Positions 54,426 to 63,827 of a stretch of DNA of 64,000 nucleotides are shown in pieces (within the stretch, counting starts at the first letter, position 1; each line of letters starts with the position of its first letter). A model generated the notes under the pieces. It saw nothing but the letters and a program-made list of their open reading frames with translations, was not told the origin of the DNA and did no database searches. The stretch covers positions 186,001 to 250,000 of the forward strand of contig JAMPEB010000002.1 in assembly GCA_023665475.1 (NCBI GenBank). The letters are read 5' to 3'. This stretch comes from Lachnoclostridium sp. GTDB taxonomy: Bacteria; Bacillota; Clostridia; Lachnospirales; Lachnospiraceae. The position numbers and the translations under genes are program-made.

Positions 54426-56261
54426 TTATCTCTTCAAGTTTGTCAATTCCTCAAGCAAGGTATCTGACACAGTTATGATTCGGCTGTTCGCCTGAAATCC
54501 TCTCTGGGTAGTAATCATTGTGGTGAACTCGCTGGATAAGTCCACATTACTCATTTCCAACTGTCCGGTGGACATGTAACCTCCATCTGCCGTGATGTCC
54601 ACGCCGATTCCGTCAAATTCGCCGGAGTTCTGGGTTGCAGAGTAAAGGTTGTCACCGTTTTTCTCCAAGCCGGAGGCGTTCGCAAAGTTTGCGGTGGCAA
54701 TCTGTCCCAAAAGCTTGGTCATGCCGTTGTCATAGCTTGCGTAAATCTCACCGTTCTGCTGGACGGATACGCCTATCATGTCGCCCAGACGGCGTCCTGC
54801 CCCAAGACCCTCAAAATCACCGCTGGTAGCCTGCGCCGTGGAGGTTCCCTTGTTGTCGTACATGGAAATCTCGGAAAAATCAACCACGATATCGGAGAAG
54901 TTGCCGCCCAATGCGGAAAATGCAATCGTTGCGGTGTTTCTGCCGGAGCCGTTGCTTCCCATGCCGGAGAACTTACCGTTCTTGCCGTCAAACCAGATGG
55001 CGTCGCCGGTGTAATACCTACCGTCCATCTCGATGCCTGTGTTGGATTCGGTAACCGCCTCGCCGGTGGTCGTCGTGGCGCCGGGAGCCGTGGTATCTTT
55101 CCATGTGCTTACCAGCGTGGGGAATACCGTAGCGGAACTCCATGAGCCCGGGTTCGTAGCGGTAGCCGGTGTAAAGCTAGCCGTTGCCGCGCCCAGATTG
55201 GTCAGCATGGTCTTTACCGTTACCTTATCGCCGTCAATTTCTTTATAGAGGTTCAAAAATTCCTCGGTGGAACCTTCGTAACCGTACGCCTTTGCAATTT
55301 CGTCCAAAGCTTCCTGCACCGTACCGTTGGCATTTCCGTTTACGGTAAGCGGCTCATTCCTGCTGTCTATGCCCGCCGTCACAAGGTCTGTAATATTTAC
55401 AATATCATTGCCTGCCGCATCCTGTAAAATCTTACCGGTATCATCCCATCTGTAAGCATTGGAGTTAAAGCCTAAGCTGGTGGCTTTCGCCTGTGTGGTG
55501 GTGCTTCCGAAAGTCAGATTTGAGATATCGACCTCTTGCCCCGTGGAATCAAGGAGCCTTGTCACTTCCACACTATAGCCTGCGGGCTCGCCGCTTACCA
55601 GACCGCCGTTCTGCTTAAATACGATTCTTGCGGTGTAACTGTAGCCCAGCGCGTCAAAGAAATTCAGGTTGCGGGCAAGACCGTTTACACTGGTCACATC
55701 CGTATCGTTTTTGTCGATGATGCCTGACATATGCGCCTGAGTGGTTGCCTCGGGGGGATAGGTCAGGTTTGCGGCATTCATAATGCGCAGAGCGGACACG
55801 GTATCCTTCTTGATACTCATGGTCTCCTCGTCCACCTGCCAGCCCATTACATTGTAACCCGTGCTGGTCATGGCGAGGTTGCCGGCGCCGTCCACATAGA
55901 AAGAACCGTCTCTGGTGAAATAGTTGCCGTTTCCGTTGTTCACCACAAAGAAATTATCTCCGGTGATCATGATATCGAAAGGATTTCCCGTGGACTGGCT
56001 GGCGCCCTGAGTGTCAATGTTCACATTGATGGCGCCGCCCTTAACGCCCAGACCGATCTGTCTTGCGTTGACGCCGCCGGTTCCGGTGTTGGCATTGGCG
56101 CCGCTTGCCTTCTGGGTGGTCTGGCTCATAAGCTCGCTGAATACCATATTGCTTGCCTTGAAAGCCGTGGTATTTACATTGGCGATATTGTTACCGATTA
56201 CATCCATGCGTGTCTGGTGGGTTTTCAGTCCTGCCACACCAGAAAAGAGTGATCTCATCAT
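54426..56261 (-). CDS. flgE: Flagellar hook protein FlgE
   Basis: Main hook subunit. 611 residues with the conserved coiled N-terminus (MRSLFSGVAGLKTHQTRMDV, NNIANVNTTAFKAS) and C-terminus (SSEFTTMITTQRGFQANSR), and a large variable middle (about 150-530, rich in T, A, G, N) longer than in E. coli (402). Identity by both ends and the place after flgD. ATG 56261 with GGAGG at nine bases; the next codon is also ATG. Secreted by the type III apparatus, no Sec signal. Confidence 0.96.
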   Translation of the reverse strand: MMRSLFSGVAGLKTHQTRMDVIGNNIANVNTTAFKASNMVFSELMSQTTQKASGANANTGTGGVNARQIGLGVKGGAINVNIDTQGASQSTGNPFDIMITGDNFFVVNNGNGNYFTRDGSFYVDGAGNLAMTSTGYNVMGWQVDEETMSIKKDTVSALRIMNAANLTYPPEATTQAHMSGIIDKNDTDVTSVNGLARNLNFFDALGYSYTARIVFKQNGGLVSGEPAGYSVEVTRLLDSTGQEVDISNLTFGSTTTQAKATSLGFNSNAYRWDDTGKILQDAAGNDIVNITDLVTAGIDSRNEPLTVNGNANGTVQEALDEIAKAYGYEGSTEEFLNLYKEIDGDKVTVKTMLTNLGAATASFTPATATNPGSWSSATVFPTLVSTWKDTTAPGATTTTGEAVTESNTGIEMDGRYYTGDAIWFDGKNGKFSGMGSNGSGRNTATIAFSALGGNFSDIVVDFSEISMYDNKGTSTAQATSGDFEGLGAGRRLGDMIGVSVQQNGEIYASYDNGMTKLLGQIATANFANASGLEKNGDNLYSATQNSGEFDGIGVDITADGGYMSTGQLEMSNVDLSSEFTTMITTQRGFQANSRIITVSDTLLEELTNLKR

Positions 56262-56337
56262 AATTTTGTTCCTCCTTGATTACGGAACGCAGCCCCCATC
56301 CGTCATTCAGGGGACAATAACCTCCACTCGGGTCCGG

Positions 56338-56730
56338 TTATGCGATTACTGCTCCGTTGATATTTGTGAATACATTTTCATCTGTCTGCGTGCTGTCCAT
56401 TGCGGTGATGATGGTCTGATTCGGCACATTCACGATAAATGCCAATTCATCCACAATGACCAGAGAATCTTTGATTCCTTTCTGTTCCGCCTTTCTGGCT
56501 CCGCCTTCTAAGCGTTCCCACTGCTCTCCCGTCAGTTTGATGCCCCGGTCGCTCAATCTCACCGCCGCATGCTTGGAAAGCTTCAGGCTGTCCGCCCCGC
56601 CGGTCTTCTGCATCAGGACCTCATTAAAGGAAAAACCTTCCGCAGTCCTCTTGTTCTCCGACTTTGGCGTTTTGGGAAGCCGGTCCGCCAGCTGCTCTAT
56701 GGAAAGAAAACTATTTGTCTGAATATCCAT
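56338..56730 (-). CDS. Flagellar operon protein (TIGR02530-like) between flgD and flgE
   Basis: 130 residues, starts MDIQTNSFLSIEQLADRLP and contains the L-S-DRGIKLTGEQWERL stretch typical of a small family located between flgD and flgE in Firmicutes; function unknown. ATG 56730 is chosen over 56757 because an AGGAG/GGGAG site lies just before it. The last 40 residues (VDELAFIVNVPNQTIITAMDS) end with a predicted strand pair. Confidence 0.8.
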   Translation of the reverse strand: MDIQTNSFLSIEQLADRLPKTPKSENKRTAEGFSFNEVLMQKTGGADSLKLSKHAAVRLSDRGIKLTGEQWERLEGGARKAEQKGIKDSLVIVDELAFIVNVPNQTIITAMDSTQTDENVFTNINGAVIA

Positions 56731-56772
56731 ATTCTCCCAGCTCCTTCCTTGTATCATCCATGATTACGCCGC

Positions 56773-57633
56773 TTACTCTTCGCCCTCCGGCTCGCTTGCT
56801 TCACTGCCTTTGTTTAACTCTGCTACCTTGTCAACCGCCGCCTGCAGGATGGCTGCCTTTTCCTCATCCACGAACTCCTTCTCATAATCGCTCATCTTGT
56901 CATAAAGGTTTTTGAGGGTATTCACTTCCTCCGCATTGTCAACAGTCAGTTCATCCGTGGCGGGAAGAGCGTCTATCTTGTCAACAAACTGCAATGCCCA
57001 TGCGCGTTTTACGATCTTGGCTTTCTCTACATATTCCTCCAAAGCTTTTACCTTTTCGCTTGCCACAAAGGTCTTCTCGTAATCCGTCATTTCATTGTAA
57101 GTCTTCTCAAGGTCGTCAATCTCTGCCACATCCGAGTAATCCACTCCGTTCACATTGGGAAGCTTGTTGATGCGTGTCACAAAATTGATTGCCTTATCCG
57201 TAGCGGTCAGGTATTCGGCGTCTGCTACCGTAACCAGATCATCCAGAGAGTAAAGCTCCTCGTTGATTGCAAGATATGCCTTGCTGTTTTCATATACCAC
57301 ATAGTCAACCTTGCCCTTGATAACCTTGCTGTCTCCGCTTGAGCTAGTGGTCTCCACATAAACCTCCTGACCTACCATGGCGCTTGCCCTTAAGAGCTCC
57401 ATATTGCCCGCCATGTTCTGCAACTGCTCTACCTGTGAGAACTGTGCATATTGGGAAATATACTCTGTGTTGGAGGTGGGCTCCAGAGGATCCTGATATC
57501 TCATCTGTGCTACCAGAAGCTGTAAGAACGCCTCTTTGTCCATGCCGTCATTGCTGGTCTTAGTCTTCTTTAAGGAATTCTGGGAATCCGTCTCCACAAT
57601 CTTACCGTTTTCCACCGGTGCCATTAATGCCAT
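56773..57633 (-). CDS. flgD: Hook cap/scaffold protein FlgD with two C-terminal repeat modules
   Basis: Needed to cap the growing hook. The FlgD core is residues about 1-138: the N-terminal signature DKEAFLQLLVAQMRYQDPLEP (split as AFLQLLVAQMRYQDP) and a small beta domain (MVGQEVYVET...SLDDLVTVAD). Appended are two tandem modules of about 60 residues (about 149-208 and 213-272) that share LP, Y-x-x-M-x-DYEK and FV-x-x-EK positions, resembling FIVAR-like helical modules of surface proteins. This extension replaces the larger Ig-type domain of some other FlgD proteins. Lies 49 bases after fliK. Confidence 0.93.
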   Translation of the reverse strand: MALMAPVENGKIVETDSQNSLKKTKTSNDGMDKEAFLQLLVAQMRYQDPLEPTSNTEYISQYAQFSQVEQLQNMAGNMELLRASAMVGQEVYVETTSSSGDSKVIKGKVDYVVYENSKAYLAINEELYSLDDLVTVADAEYLTATDKAINFVTRINKLPNVNGVDYSDVAEIDDLEKTYNEMTDYEKTFVASEKVKALEEYVEKAKIVKRAWALQFVDKIDALPATDELTVDNAEEVNTLKNLYDKMSDYEKEFVDEEKAAILQAAVDKVAELNKGSEASEPEGEE

Positions 57634-57661
57634 ATTTCTTTTCTCCTTTCTTTTTTGATTA

Positions 57662-57680
57662 TGCCATGTGTTTTATGGCA
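57662..57680. repeat. Hairpin between fliK and flgD
   Basis: TGCCAT (57662-57667), seven-base loop, ATGGCA (57675-57680), in the fliK-flgD gap. No T-run. Confidence 0.4.
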
Positions 57681-57681
57681 A

Positions 57682-59121
57682 TTATGCCGTGTATTCCACG
57701 GTACTGCCGCTTGCCGCCATCATTTCCGCCGCAAGCTGTTCTTCCTCATCCATTGCGCTTAATTCTTCCATGGTGAGAGGACCGTCCAGCGTGATTCTTC
57801 TGGTTCTTTGCTTTTTCTCCGAAGAGCCTTGGTTCCTCTGCTGTCCCTGCTCCAGGTTCTCCTCAAACTGATGGGTCTGGACAGTGACTTCAATGGCTTC
57901 CACCTTCACGCCCTGCTGTGCGAAATTGTCCTTAAGCTGTACCATCTGGCTTTCCAGCGCTGCCTTTACCGCCTCGTTCTGTGCCACAAAGTTTGCCGTG
58001 AGCACGCCGCCCTTAGACGCCACATGAATCTGCAGGGTTCCTAAATTAGCGGGGTGAAGCTGCATTTCCATCTGGGACATATCCGGCTTCACGGAAATTC
58101 TCATGTAATCCATGATCTGCCGCATGATATCCTGTGTGTCCACATCCCATGCCGCCATGGGCTGAGTCGTCTGTGCGGCCTGCACATTAGAATTTACGGG
58201 CTGTGCCGTGTTCTGTACAAAAGGACTGCTTTCCTGTCCTTTTTCACCGGAATGCTTCTCTCCTGCCTTGTCGGAGCCTTGGTCCTTGGTCTGTCCGGCT
58301 GTGTTTTCCGCTTTTTGAAGCTGATTTTCTTCCGGAACTGCATCTTCCGCATCTGCCTTGGGAGCTGCTCTCTCCACCGAAACCTCAATAACGGGTTCTT
58401 TCTTCTGCGTCTTTGCAGGAGCCTGCGCAATCTCTGCTGCCTCGAAAAGCTGAGTCTCCGACCGGATTTCCGTCTGCATGTCAGCCGGAACTTCGGGCTG
58501 CGCTTCAAGCTGTCCCTTCAACTCTCCAAGAGTCATGCCGCTTACACCGCTATCCTCCGAAAGCATGGTTTCCAATTCACCCATCAGCCGGTTGAAATCC
58601 TGATACATTCCCTCGTCGGTAAGCAGCGCCGTGGAATCCTCCGCCCCCATCGCCTTAAGCAGAAAACCGTTAAGCGTCTCTGCGTCCAGCAGATCAACAG
58701 GCTCAAGTTCCATTTCGGAAAGGCTTTCCTGTAAGTTCTGCAAATCCACACCCAATGTGTCCGCGATTCGGTTCAACAGCTCCACAGCCGCCGTTCCCAG
58801 CACTTCCATGGCTTCTTCCCGATTGTCCGAATCTTCCGGCATCCCGGTTTCTTTGGTTTCTTCCGTTTCGGAAACGCCTTTCGCCTCCTCTGCGGGCTTC
58901 ACATTCCGGGAATCCTTCGCTTTCAGGGAATCTCCCGCCTTCGCCGCATCCTGCTCCTCTTGTGGCGCTTTCGCGGATGTCTGCTGGCTTTCACCCTTAG
59001 GCTGGCTGTCCCACACACTCTTGAAACTTGCGCCCTGCACCTGAGCCGCGCTTTTTGCCGCCACATTGGTGGTCAGGCTGTTCAACACGCTTCCCGCATC
59101 TTTTACCGATGTAACTGTCAT
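57682..59121 (-). CDS. fliK: Flagellar hook-length control protein FliK
   Basis: Secreted ruler that sets hook length and triggers the FlhB switch. 479 residues: a long, disordered N-terminal part rich in E, K, A, Q, S (about 1-330) and the C-terminal FliK domain (about 350-435, MEMQLHPANLGTLQIHVASK, ESQMVQLKDNFAQQGVKVE). The charged middle is typical of this fast-evolving family. ATG 59121 with an AAGGAGG site. Confidence 0.9.
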   Translation of the reverse strand: MTVTSVKDAGSVLNSLTTNVAAKSAAQVQGASFKSVWDSQPKGESQQTSAKAPQEEQDAAKAGDSLKAKDSRNVKPAEEAKGVSETEETKETGMPEDSDNREEAMEVLGTAAVELLNRIADTLGVDLQNLQESLSEMELEPVDLLDAETLNGFLLKAMGAEDSTALLTDEGMYQDFNRLMGELETMLSEDSGVSGMTLGELKGQLEAQPEVPADMQTEIRSETQLFEAAEIAQAPAKTQKKEPVIEVSVERAAPKADAEDAVPEENQLQKAENTAGQTKDQGSDKAGEKHSGEKGQESSPFVQNTAQPVNSNVQAAQTTQPMAAWDVDTQDIMRQIMDYMRISVKPDMSQMEMQLHPANLGTLQIHVASKGGVLTANFVAQNEAVKAALESQMVQLKDNFAQQGVKVEAIEVTVQTHQFEENLEQGQQRNQGSSEKKQRTRRITLDGPLTMEELSAMDEEEQLAAEMMAASGSTVEYTA

Positions 59122-59184
59122 TTTGTTCCTCCTTTCTCTTAAATTTTCAATACAACATAATTATCGGCTCGCCCGTCTTAATTC

Positions 59185-60066
59185 TTAAGATTTCGGATCC
59201 AATAATTTTGTCAGCTTTGCGGCTATATCGGAATCCATTGCTCCCAAAATAGCTCCTCTGTCTTCCACGGACATGGCGTCTAAAATTCTTGCCACCAGAG
59301 GCAGATTGTCCGTCATTTTCTCAAACACCGCCGCCGCCTGCTTGGGCTTCATGCCGCTGCTTCCGTAAGTATTGACATAATCCTGTATCTCCTGACTCTC
59401 CTGCATCTGGGTCACAACCTGCTTATAGAGATACTCCGCCGTGGCGGGATCCATTTCTTCGTAATATTTTCTGTATTCCTCCGCACCGGGTCCCTTCTCA
59501 TGGTAGACCACTTCATCATAGAACTCCGTGCGGATACGCTGGAAATCCACCTGCATCTTCTCAAATTCCGAAAGGCGCTGTACCTCCGCTTTCAGTCCCG
59601 CAATCTCTTCATCCTTTGCGGTTCCCGAATTTTGCAGTTTCTCCAGCTCAAGCTCCAGATATTTGATCTGATCCACCGCAGCCTGCAGATTATTGTAACC
59701 GCCGTAGCTGTCCGGATCGTTGGTCTCCGTAAAAGAACCCTTGGGGAGAATCTTGTTCACCACGGGAATATCTTTGAGAAGCGGCGTCATCACGGAACTT
59801 CCGAAGCCGCCGATATCCAATTTGATCACTACACCGATGACCGCCAGCCAGAGCGCTACAATCACCACAGTGGCAAGAAAAGTAACGACGCCGTTGCTCT
59901 CCTCGTCCTCCTCTAACGCCTCCTCCTGCTTTGCAATCTCCTTTGCGCGCCTCTTGGCTTCCTTTTTTTGCTGCTGCTTATCTCTCTTCAGTTGCCTTTT
60001 CTGGTCCTGAAGTTTCTTTTTCTCCTCCGCCGCCGCTATTTCTTCCGGTGTTCTTTCCTTTGCCAT
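59185..60066 (-). CDS. Flagellar protein with coiled coil and MgtE-N-type domain (MotE-like)
   Basis: 293 residues: K/E/Q-rich N-terminus (about 1-45), one membrane segment (about 55-75, FLATVVIVALWLAVIGVVI), coiled coil (about 120-200), and a C-terminal MgtE-N-like domain (KQAAAVFEKMTDNLPLVARI, LGAMDSDIAAKLTKLL). Such proteins between fliJ and fliK are known from Proteobacteria (MotE chaperones of MotC) and from Firmicutes, where the role is less clear. ATG 60066 with AGGTG six bases before. Confidence 0.8.
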   Translation of the reverse strand: MAKERTPEEIAAAEEKKKLQDQKRQLKRDKQQQKKEAKRRAKEIAKQEEALEEDEESNGVVTFLATVVIVALWLAVIGVVIKLDIGGFGSSVMTPLLKDIPVVNKILPKGSFTETNDPDSYGGYNNLQAAVDQIKYLELELEKLQNSGTAKDEEIAGLKAEVQRLSEFEKMQVDFQRIRTEFYDEVVYHEKGPGAEEYRKYYEEMDPATAEYLYKQVVTQMQESQEIQDYVNTYGSSGMKPKQAAAVFEKMTDNLPLVARILDAMSVEDRGAILGAMDSDIAAKLTKLLDPKS

Positions 60067-60137
60067 AATCCGCACCTGCCTGTCTTAGAAATCTGATTTC
60101 TGGTTTTTGTAAATATGAAACAAACTCTTTGCATGCT

Positions 60138-60581
60138 TTAACGCTCTCTGTTATAGGTATAGCTGGTCAACTCATCAATACTCTTGCTTTCCGCCCTGTT
60201 CTCTTCCTGCAAGAACGCTTCAAACGCCTTTTCCCTCAGATTCTCATAAGTTTTCCTCTCCTTGATAATCTCCTCAAGGGCTTTCCTTGCCGCCTCCAAC
60301 GCATTCTCCGCAGCCTTTATCCGCTCCTTCTGCAAGGCGATGCGTTCCTCTAAAAACAGTATCGTCTGCCTGTTTTCCTGAATCTCCTGAAAATCTAATT
60401 TCCCCTGCAGAAGCTCTTTTGCCCGCAATTCGTGGGACGCCTTTTTCTCCTCCAGAAAAGCAAGCTTTGCCTCCTCTTCCGAAAGCGCATTCATCGCCGC
60501 CGCAAATTCCTGCTTCTTCTGGCTTTCCAGCTTCACCTTGATATTCAGGACACTTTGCAGGGAATATCGAAATTTTGCCAT
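60138..60581 (-). CDS. fliJ: Flagellar export chaperone FliJ
   Basis: Coiled-coil stalk of the export ATPase complex. 147 residues, almost wholly helical (E/K/A/L heptads), starting MAKFRYSLQSVLNIKVKLE, the FliJ opening. Sequence diverges quickly, so identity rests on that opening plus position directly after fliI (7 bases). Confidence 0.9.
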   Translation of the reverse strand: MAKFRYSLQSVLNIKVKLESQKKQEFAAAMNALSEEEAKLAFLEEKKASHELRAKELLQGKLDFQEIQENRQTILFLEERIALQKERIKAAENALEAARKALEEIIKERKTYENLREKAFEAFLQEENRAESKSIDELTSYTYNRER

Positions 60582-60587
60582 TTAAAG

Positions 60588-61907
60588 CTACCTCCAAAGC
60601 GCTTCCAACATTTCCACGCTCTCCTCAAAATCAAATTTCTCATCCACTTCCTGACACAGGAAATGATTTACTTCCTCAATCTTGGAAATCGCAAAATCTA
60701 TGGCAGGATTACTGCCGCTTTTGTAAGCGCCGATATTGATCAGATCCTCCGCCTCATTATAGGTTGCCATAACCGTTTTTAATTTACTTGCAGCCTGCTT
60801 GTGCTCTTTGTCCGCAATCTGTGACATACACCTCGAGATGCTCTGTAAGATGTCGATTGCCGGATAGTGGTTTTTGTGCCCCAGCTTTCTGTCCAGCATA
60901 ATATGTCCGTCCAAAATGCTTCTGGCGGTATCCGTAATGGGTTCATTAAAATCATCCCCGTCCACCAGCACGGTATAAAGCCCCGTAATAGAGCCTTTGG
61001 AGGCGCGTCCCGCCCTCTCTAAAAGCTTGGGCATCTCCGAATATACGCTGGGCGGATACCCTCTGGTCACGGGAGGTTCGCCGCTGGCAAGTCCTATCTC
61101 CCTCTGCGCCATGGAAAAACGGGTCAGGGAGTCCATCATCAAAAGCACATCCTTTCCCTGATCCCTGAAATATTCCGCAATGGCGGTTGCGGTCTTAGCC
61201 GCCTTATTTCTCTCAAGAGCGGGTCTGTCGGAGGTTGCCACCACCACCACGGAGCGGCGCATGCCTTCCTCCCCCAAGTCCCTCTCTATAAATTCCCTTA
61301 CTTCCCTGCCGCGCTCGCCGATCAGGGCAATCACATTGATATCCGCCTTTGTATTGCGGGCAAACATACCCATCAGCGTGGACTTACCCACGCCGGAGCC
61401 GGCAAAAATACCGATACGCTGCCCCTTGCCCACGGTCATCATGCCATCCACTGCCTTTACTCCCAGAGGAAGCACTTCGTCTATAATGGCACGGCTCATG
61501 GGCGCCGGAGGCGGAGCCTCCACAGGATATGCGGCCCCCTCTATCACATCGCCGTCTATGGGTCTTCCCAGGCCGTCCAGCGCCTTTCCCAGAAGCTTGT
61601 CGCTCACCGGCACCAAAAGGGGATTTCCCGTATTTTCCACCATACAGCCCAGCCCGATGCCGTCTGTGACATCATAGGGCATAAGCAGGGTCTTCTTGTC
61701 CTTAAAGCCTACCACTTCCGCAGGAATGGGGCGTTGCTGCCCCTCTTCTCCCTCCGGCAGGATCATGCAGATATCCCCCAGCTTTGCGTCGGGACCGGCG
61801 GATTCAATGGTCAGACCCACCACATTGACTACCTTGCCCAGCTTGCGGTAAAACATGGTTTCCGCAACTTTATTATATTTGCCGAAATTAATTGCTGCTG
61901 CGTTCAA
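60588..61907 (-). CDS. fliI: Flagellum-specific ATP synthase FliI
   Basis: Export ATPase, 439 residues, related to F1 beta. P-loop FAGSGVGKSTLMGMFARNT (about 170-188), ALIGERGREVREFIERDLG, and LMMDSLTRFSMAQREIGLA Walker-B region. The fliH-fliI-fliJ order is complete here. Starts with MNAAAINFGKYN, an ATG ten bases before the fliH stop codon side. Confidence 0.97.
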   Translation of the reverse strand: MNAAAINFGKYNKVAETMFYRKLGKVVNVVGLTIESAGPDAKLGDICMILPEGEEGQQRPIPAEVVGFKDKKTLLMPYDVTDGIGLGCMVENTGNPLLVPVSDKLLGKALDGLGRPIDGDVIEGAAYPVEAPPPAPMSRAIIDEVLPLGVKAVDGMMTVGKGQRIGIFAGSGVGKSTLMGMFARNTKADINVIALIGERGREVREFIERDLGEEGMRRSVVVVATSDRPALERNKAAKTATAIAEYFRDQGKDVLLMMDSLTRFSMAQREIGLASGEPPVTRGYPPSVYSEMPKLLERAGRASKGSITGLYTVLVDGDDFNEPITDTARSILDGHIMLDRKLGHKNHYPAIDILQSISRCMSQIADKEHKQAASKLKTVMATYNEAEDLINIGAYKSGSNPAIDFAISKIEEVNHFLCQEVDEKFDFEESVEMLEALWR

Positions 61908-61917
61908 TTAAGTCTCC

Positions 61918-62787
61918 TCATTTCTCATAAGACAATAATCTAAGCTTCTTCCCCAACTCGGAAAGCTGTATGCCCAGACCGCAATCAAAAATGCCCCCGT
62001 TTGTCTCAATCAGGCATTGATTCTTGCTAAGGGCAATATCTTCAATTATTTCAATGTTTTCCGTAGAAATCATGCTCTCCGACGCAATCACTTTCTTCTG
62101 CGCGCTCACATAGGGATAGTCCTCCTTGCTCACATGGACCAAGAAGGTTTTTTCTCCTTCCAGCTTACACATAACATCGGAAATCAAGTGCACCAATATC
62201 TCCCTGTAGGCTCCGAGCTCCACATGAAAAATATGTTCATAGATACTTGTGATGGTATCTACGAACTTAGGCTCCAGTTCATCTATGCTCATTTGGTATT
62301 CCGCTTCCAACTGCTTTTCCTTGGCAGCAAACTGCTCCCTCAGCTTTTGAGCTTCCGCGTCCGCCTGCATCCTGCCTTCGTCATAGCCCTGTTTCCTCGC
62401 CTCCGCAAGAACCTGCTCCCGCTCTCTCATCGCCTGATTTGTGGCTTCGGACAGGAGCCTGTCGGCATTCGCCTTCGCCTGAGAAACGATATTGTCCGCT
62501 TCCGCATTCGCTCTTGTGCGGATAGCTTCGGCGTCCTCTCCCGCCTTTATCACATTCGCCTTAAGAAGCTCTTCCTCCGTAAGCTGGCTTTCCCCGTCTG
62601 CACCCTGCAGATGCTCCGGGTCCACCACATCCGCCTGCAGTCCTGCCACAAACCCCTGTTTCTTTTGATTCTTCTGCTTCTCGGCAAGCTCCTCCAGCCT
62701 CTTTGCCACCAGCTCATTACTGTCTATGGTTCTGGTGTCTTCCTTATTCCATTCCATAAATCCCATTTTATACAGACTTTTAGACAA
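61918..62787 (-). CDS. fliH: Flagellar assembly protein FliH
   Basis: Regulator of FliI. About 289 residues with a long A/E/R-rich coil (about 75-170) and a C-terminal domain (about 180-289, LGAYREILVHLISDVMCKLEG, IALSNQCLIETNGGIFDCGL-like). I propose a TTG start at 62787, giving SKSLYKMGFMEWNKED, the typical FliH opening, with GGAGGTG about nine bases before it inside the end of fliG, overlapping fliG by eight bases; the next ATG is 62766. Start therefore tentative. Confidence 0.85.
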   Translation of the reverse strand: MSKSLYKMGFMEWNKEDTRTIDSNELVAKRLEELAEKQKNQKKQGFVAGLQADVVDPEHLQGADGESQLTEEELLKANVIKAGEDAEAIRTRANAEADNIVSQAKANADRLLSEATNQAMREREQVLAEARKQGYDEGRMQADAEAQKLREQFAAKEKQLEAEYQMSIDELEPKFVDTITSIYEHIFHVELGAYREILVHLISDVMCKLEGEKTFLVHVSKEDYPYVSAQKKVIASESMISTENIEIIEDIALSKNQCLIETNGGIFDCGLGIQLSELGKKLRLLSYEK

Positions 62788-63799
62788 TGATCTCGTCACC
62801 TCCACCTCTGGAGATAACAATCTCGCCTGCATCTTCCAGCTTGCGGATGATATTTACAATCTTCTGCTGCGCTTCCTCTACATCCTTCATACGGACAGGA
62901 CCCATAAATTCCATATCTTCCTTGATCATTACGGCAAGACGCTTGGACAGGTTGTTGAAAATAGCATTCTGCACCTGTTCGTTCGCACCCTTCAGCGCAA
63001 TGCCCAGATCGTTGTTGTCCACATCGCGAAGCACCCTCTGAATCGCCCTGTCGTCCAGAAGCAGCACATCCTCGAATACGAACATCTTTTTGCGGATTTC
63101 GTCCGCCAGTTCCGGAGCCTCGATTTCCAAAGTCTCCATAATATGTTTCTCGGTTCCGCGGTCCACCGTGTTCAAAATCTCTACAACGGAGTCCACACCG
63201 CCAATCGCCGTGTAATCCTGATTTACCAAACCTGCCAGCTTAGATTCCAACACTTTCTCCACTTCCTTTATGACATCGGGGCTGGTTCTGTCCATAACGG
63301 CAATGCGCCTTGCCACATCCGCCTGCATATCGGGGGACAGCGCCGAAATAATCTGCGCGGCCTGACCGGGCGCCAGATAGGACAATACCAGAGCAATGGT
63401 CTGGGGATGCTCATCCTGAATAAAGTTGATGAGCTGGGAAGCCTCGGTTTTTCTGACAAACTCGAAAGGCTTTACCTGTAAGGACGCCGTCAGCCTGCCG
63501 ATAACATCCATCGCCTTTTCGCTGCCTAATGACTTCTCCAACAGCTCCTTGGCATAGCCGATACCGCCTTCCGCCATATACTGCTGGGCAAGACACACCT
63601 CATAGAATTCATTAATGATATCTTCCTTTACCTGAGGCATAACGCTTCTGGTATTGGCAATCTCCAAAGTCAGTTCTTCTATCTCGTCTTCTTTCAGGTG
63701 CTTAAAAATTCCTGCAGACCTCTCAGGTCCTAACGAAATCAGCAAAATTGCAGATCTCTGTAATCCCGAAAGTGCATTTTCCTTAGATTTTCCTGCCAT
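62780..63799 (-). CDS. fliG: Flagellar motor switch protein FliG
   Basis: Torque-generating rotor protein. 339 residues: N-terminal domain that binds FliF (LSGLQRSAILLISLGPERSAG), middle domain with the EHPQTIALVLSYL signature, and C-terminal domain with charged torque residues (RKKMFVFEDVLLLDDRAIQR). Ends inside the fliH start. Follows fliF. Confidence 0.97.
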   Translation of the reverse strand: MAGKSKENALSGLQRSAILLISLGPERSAGIFKHLKEDEIEELTLEIANTRSVMPQVKEDIINEFYEVCLAQQYMAEGGIGYAKELLEKSLGSEKAMDVIGRLTASLQVKPFEFVRKTEASQLINFIQDEHPQTIALVLSYLAPGQAAQIISALSPDMQADVARRIAVMDRTSPDVIKEVEKVLESKLAGLVNQDYTAIGGVDSVVEILNTVDRGTEKHIMETLEIEAPELADEIRKKMFVFEDVLLLDDRAIQRVLRDVDNNDLGIALKGANEQVQNAIFNNLSKRLAVMIKEDMEFMGPVRMKDVEEAQQKIVNIIRKLEDAGEIVISRGGGDEIIV

Positions 63800-63827
63800 T
63801 TGCTTCCACCCTTTCTAATAACTCGCA

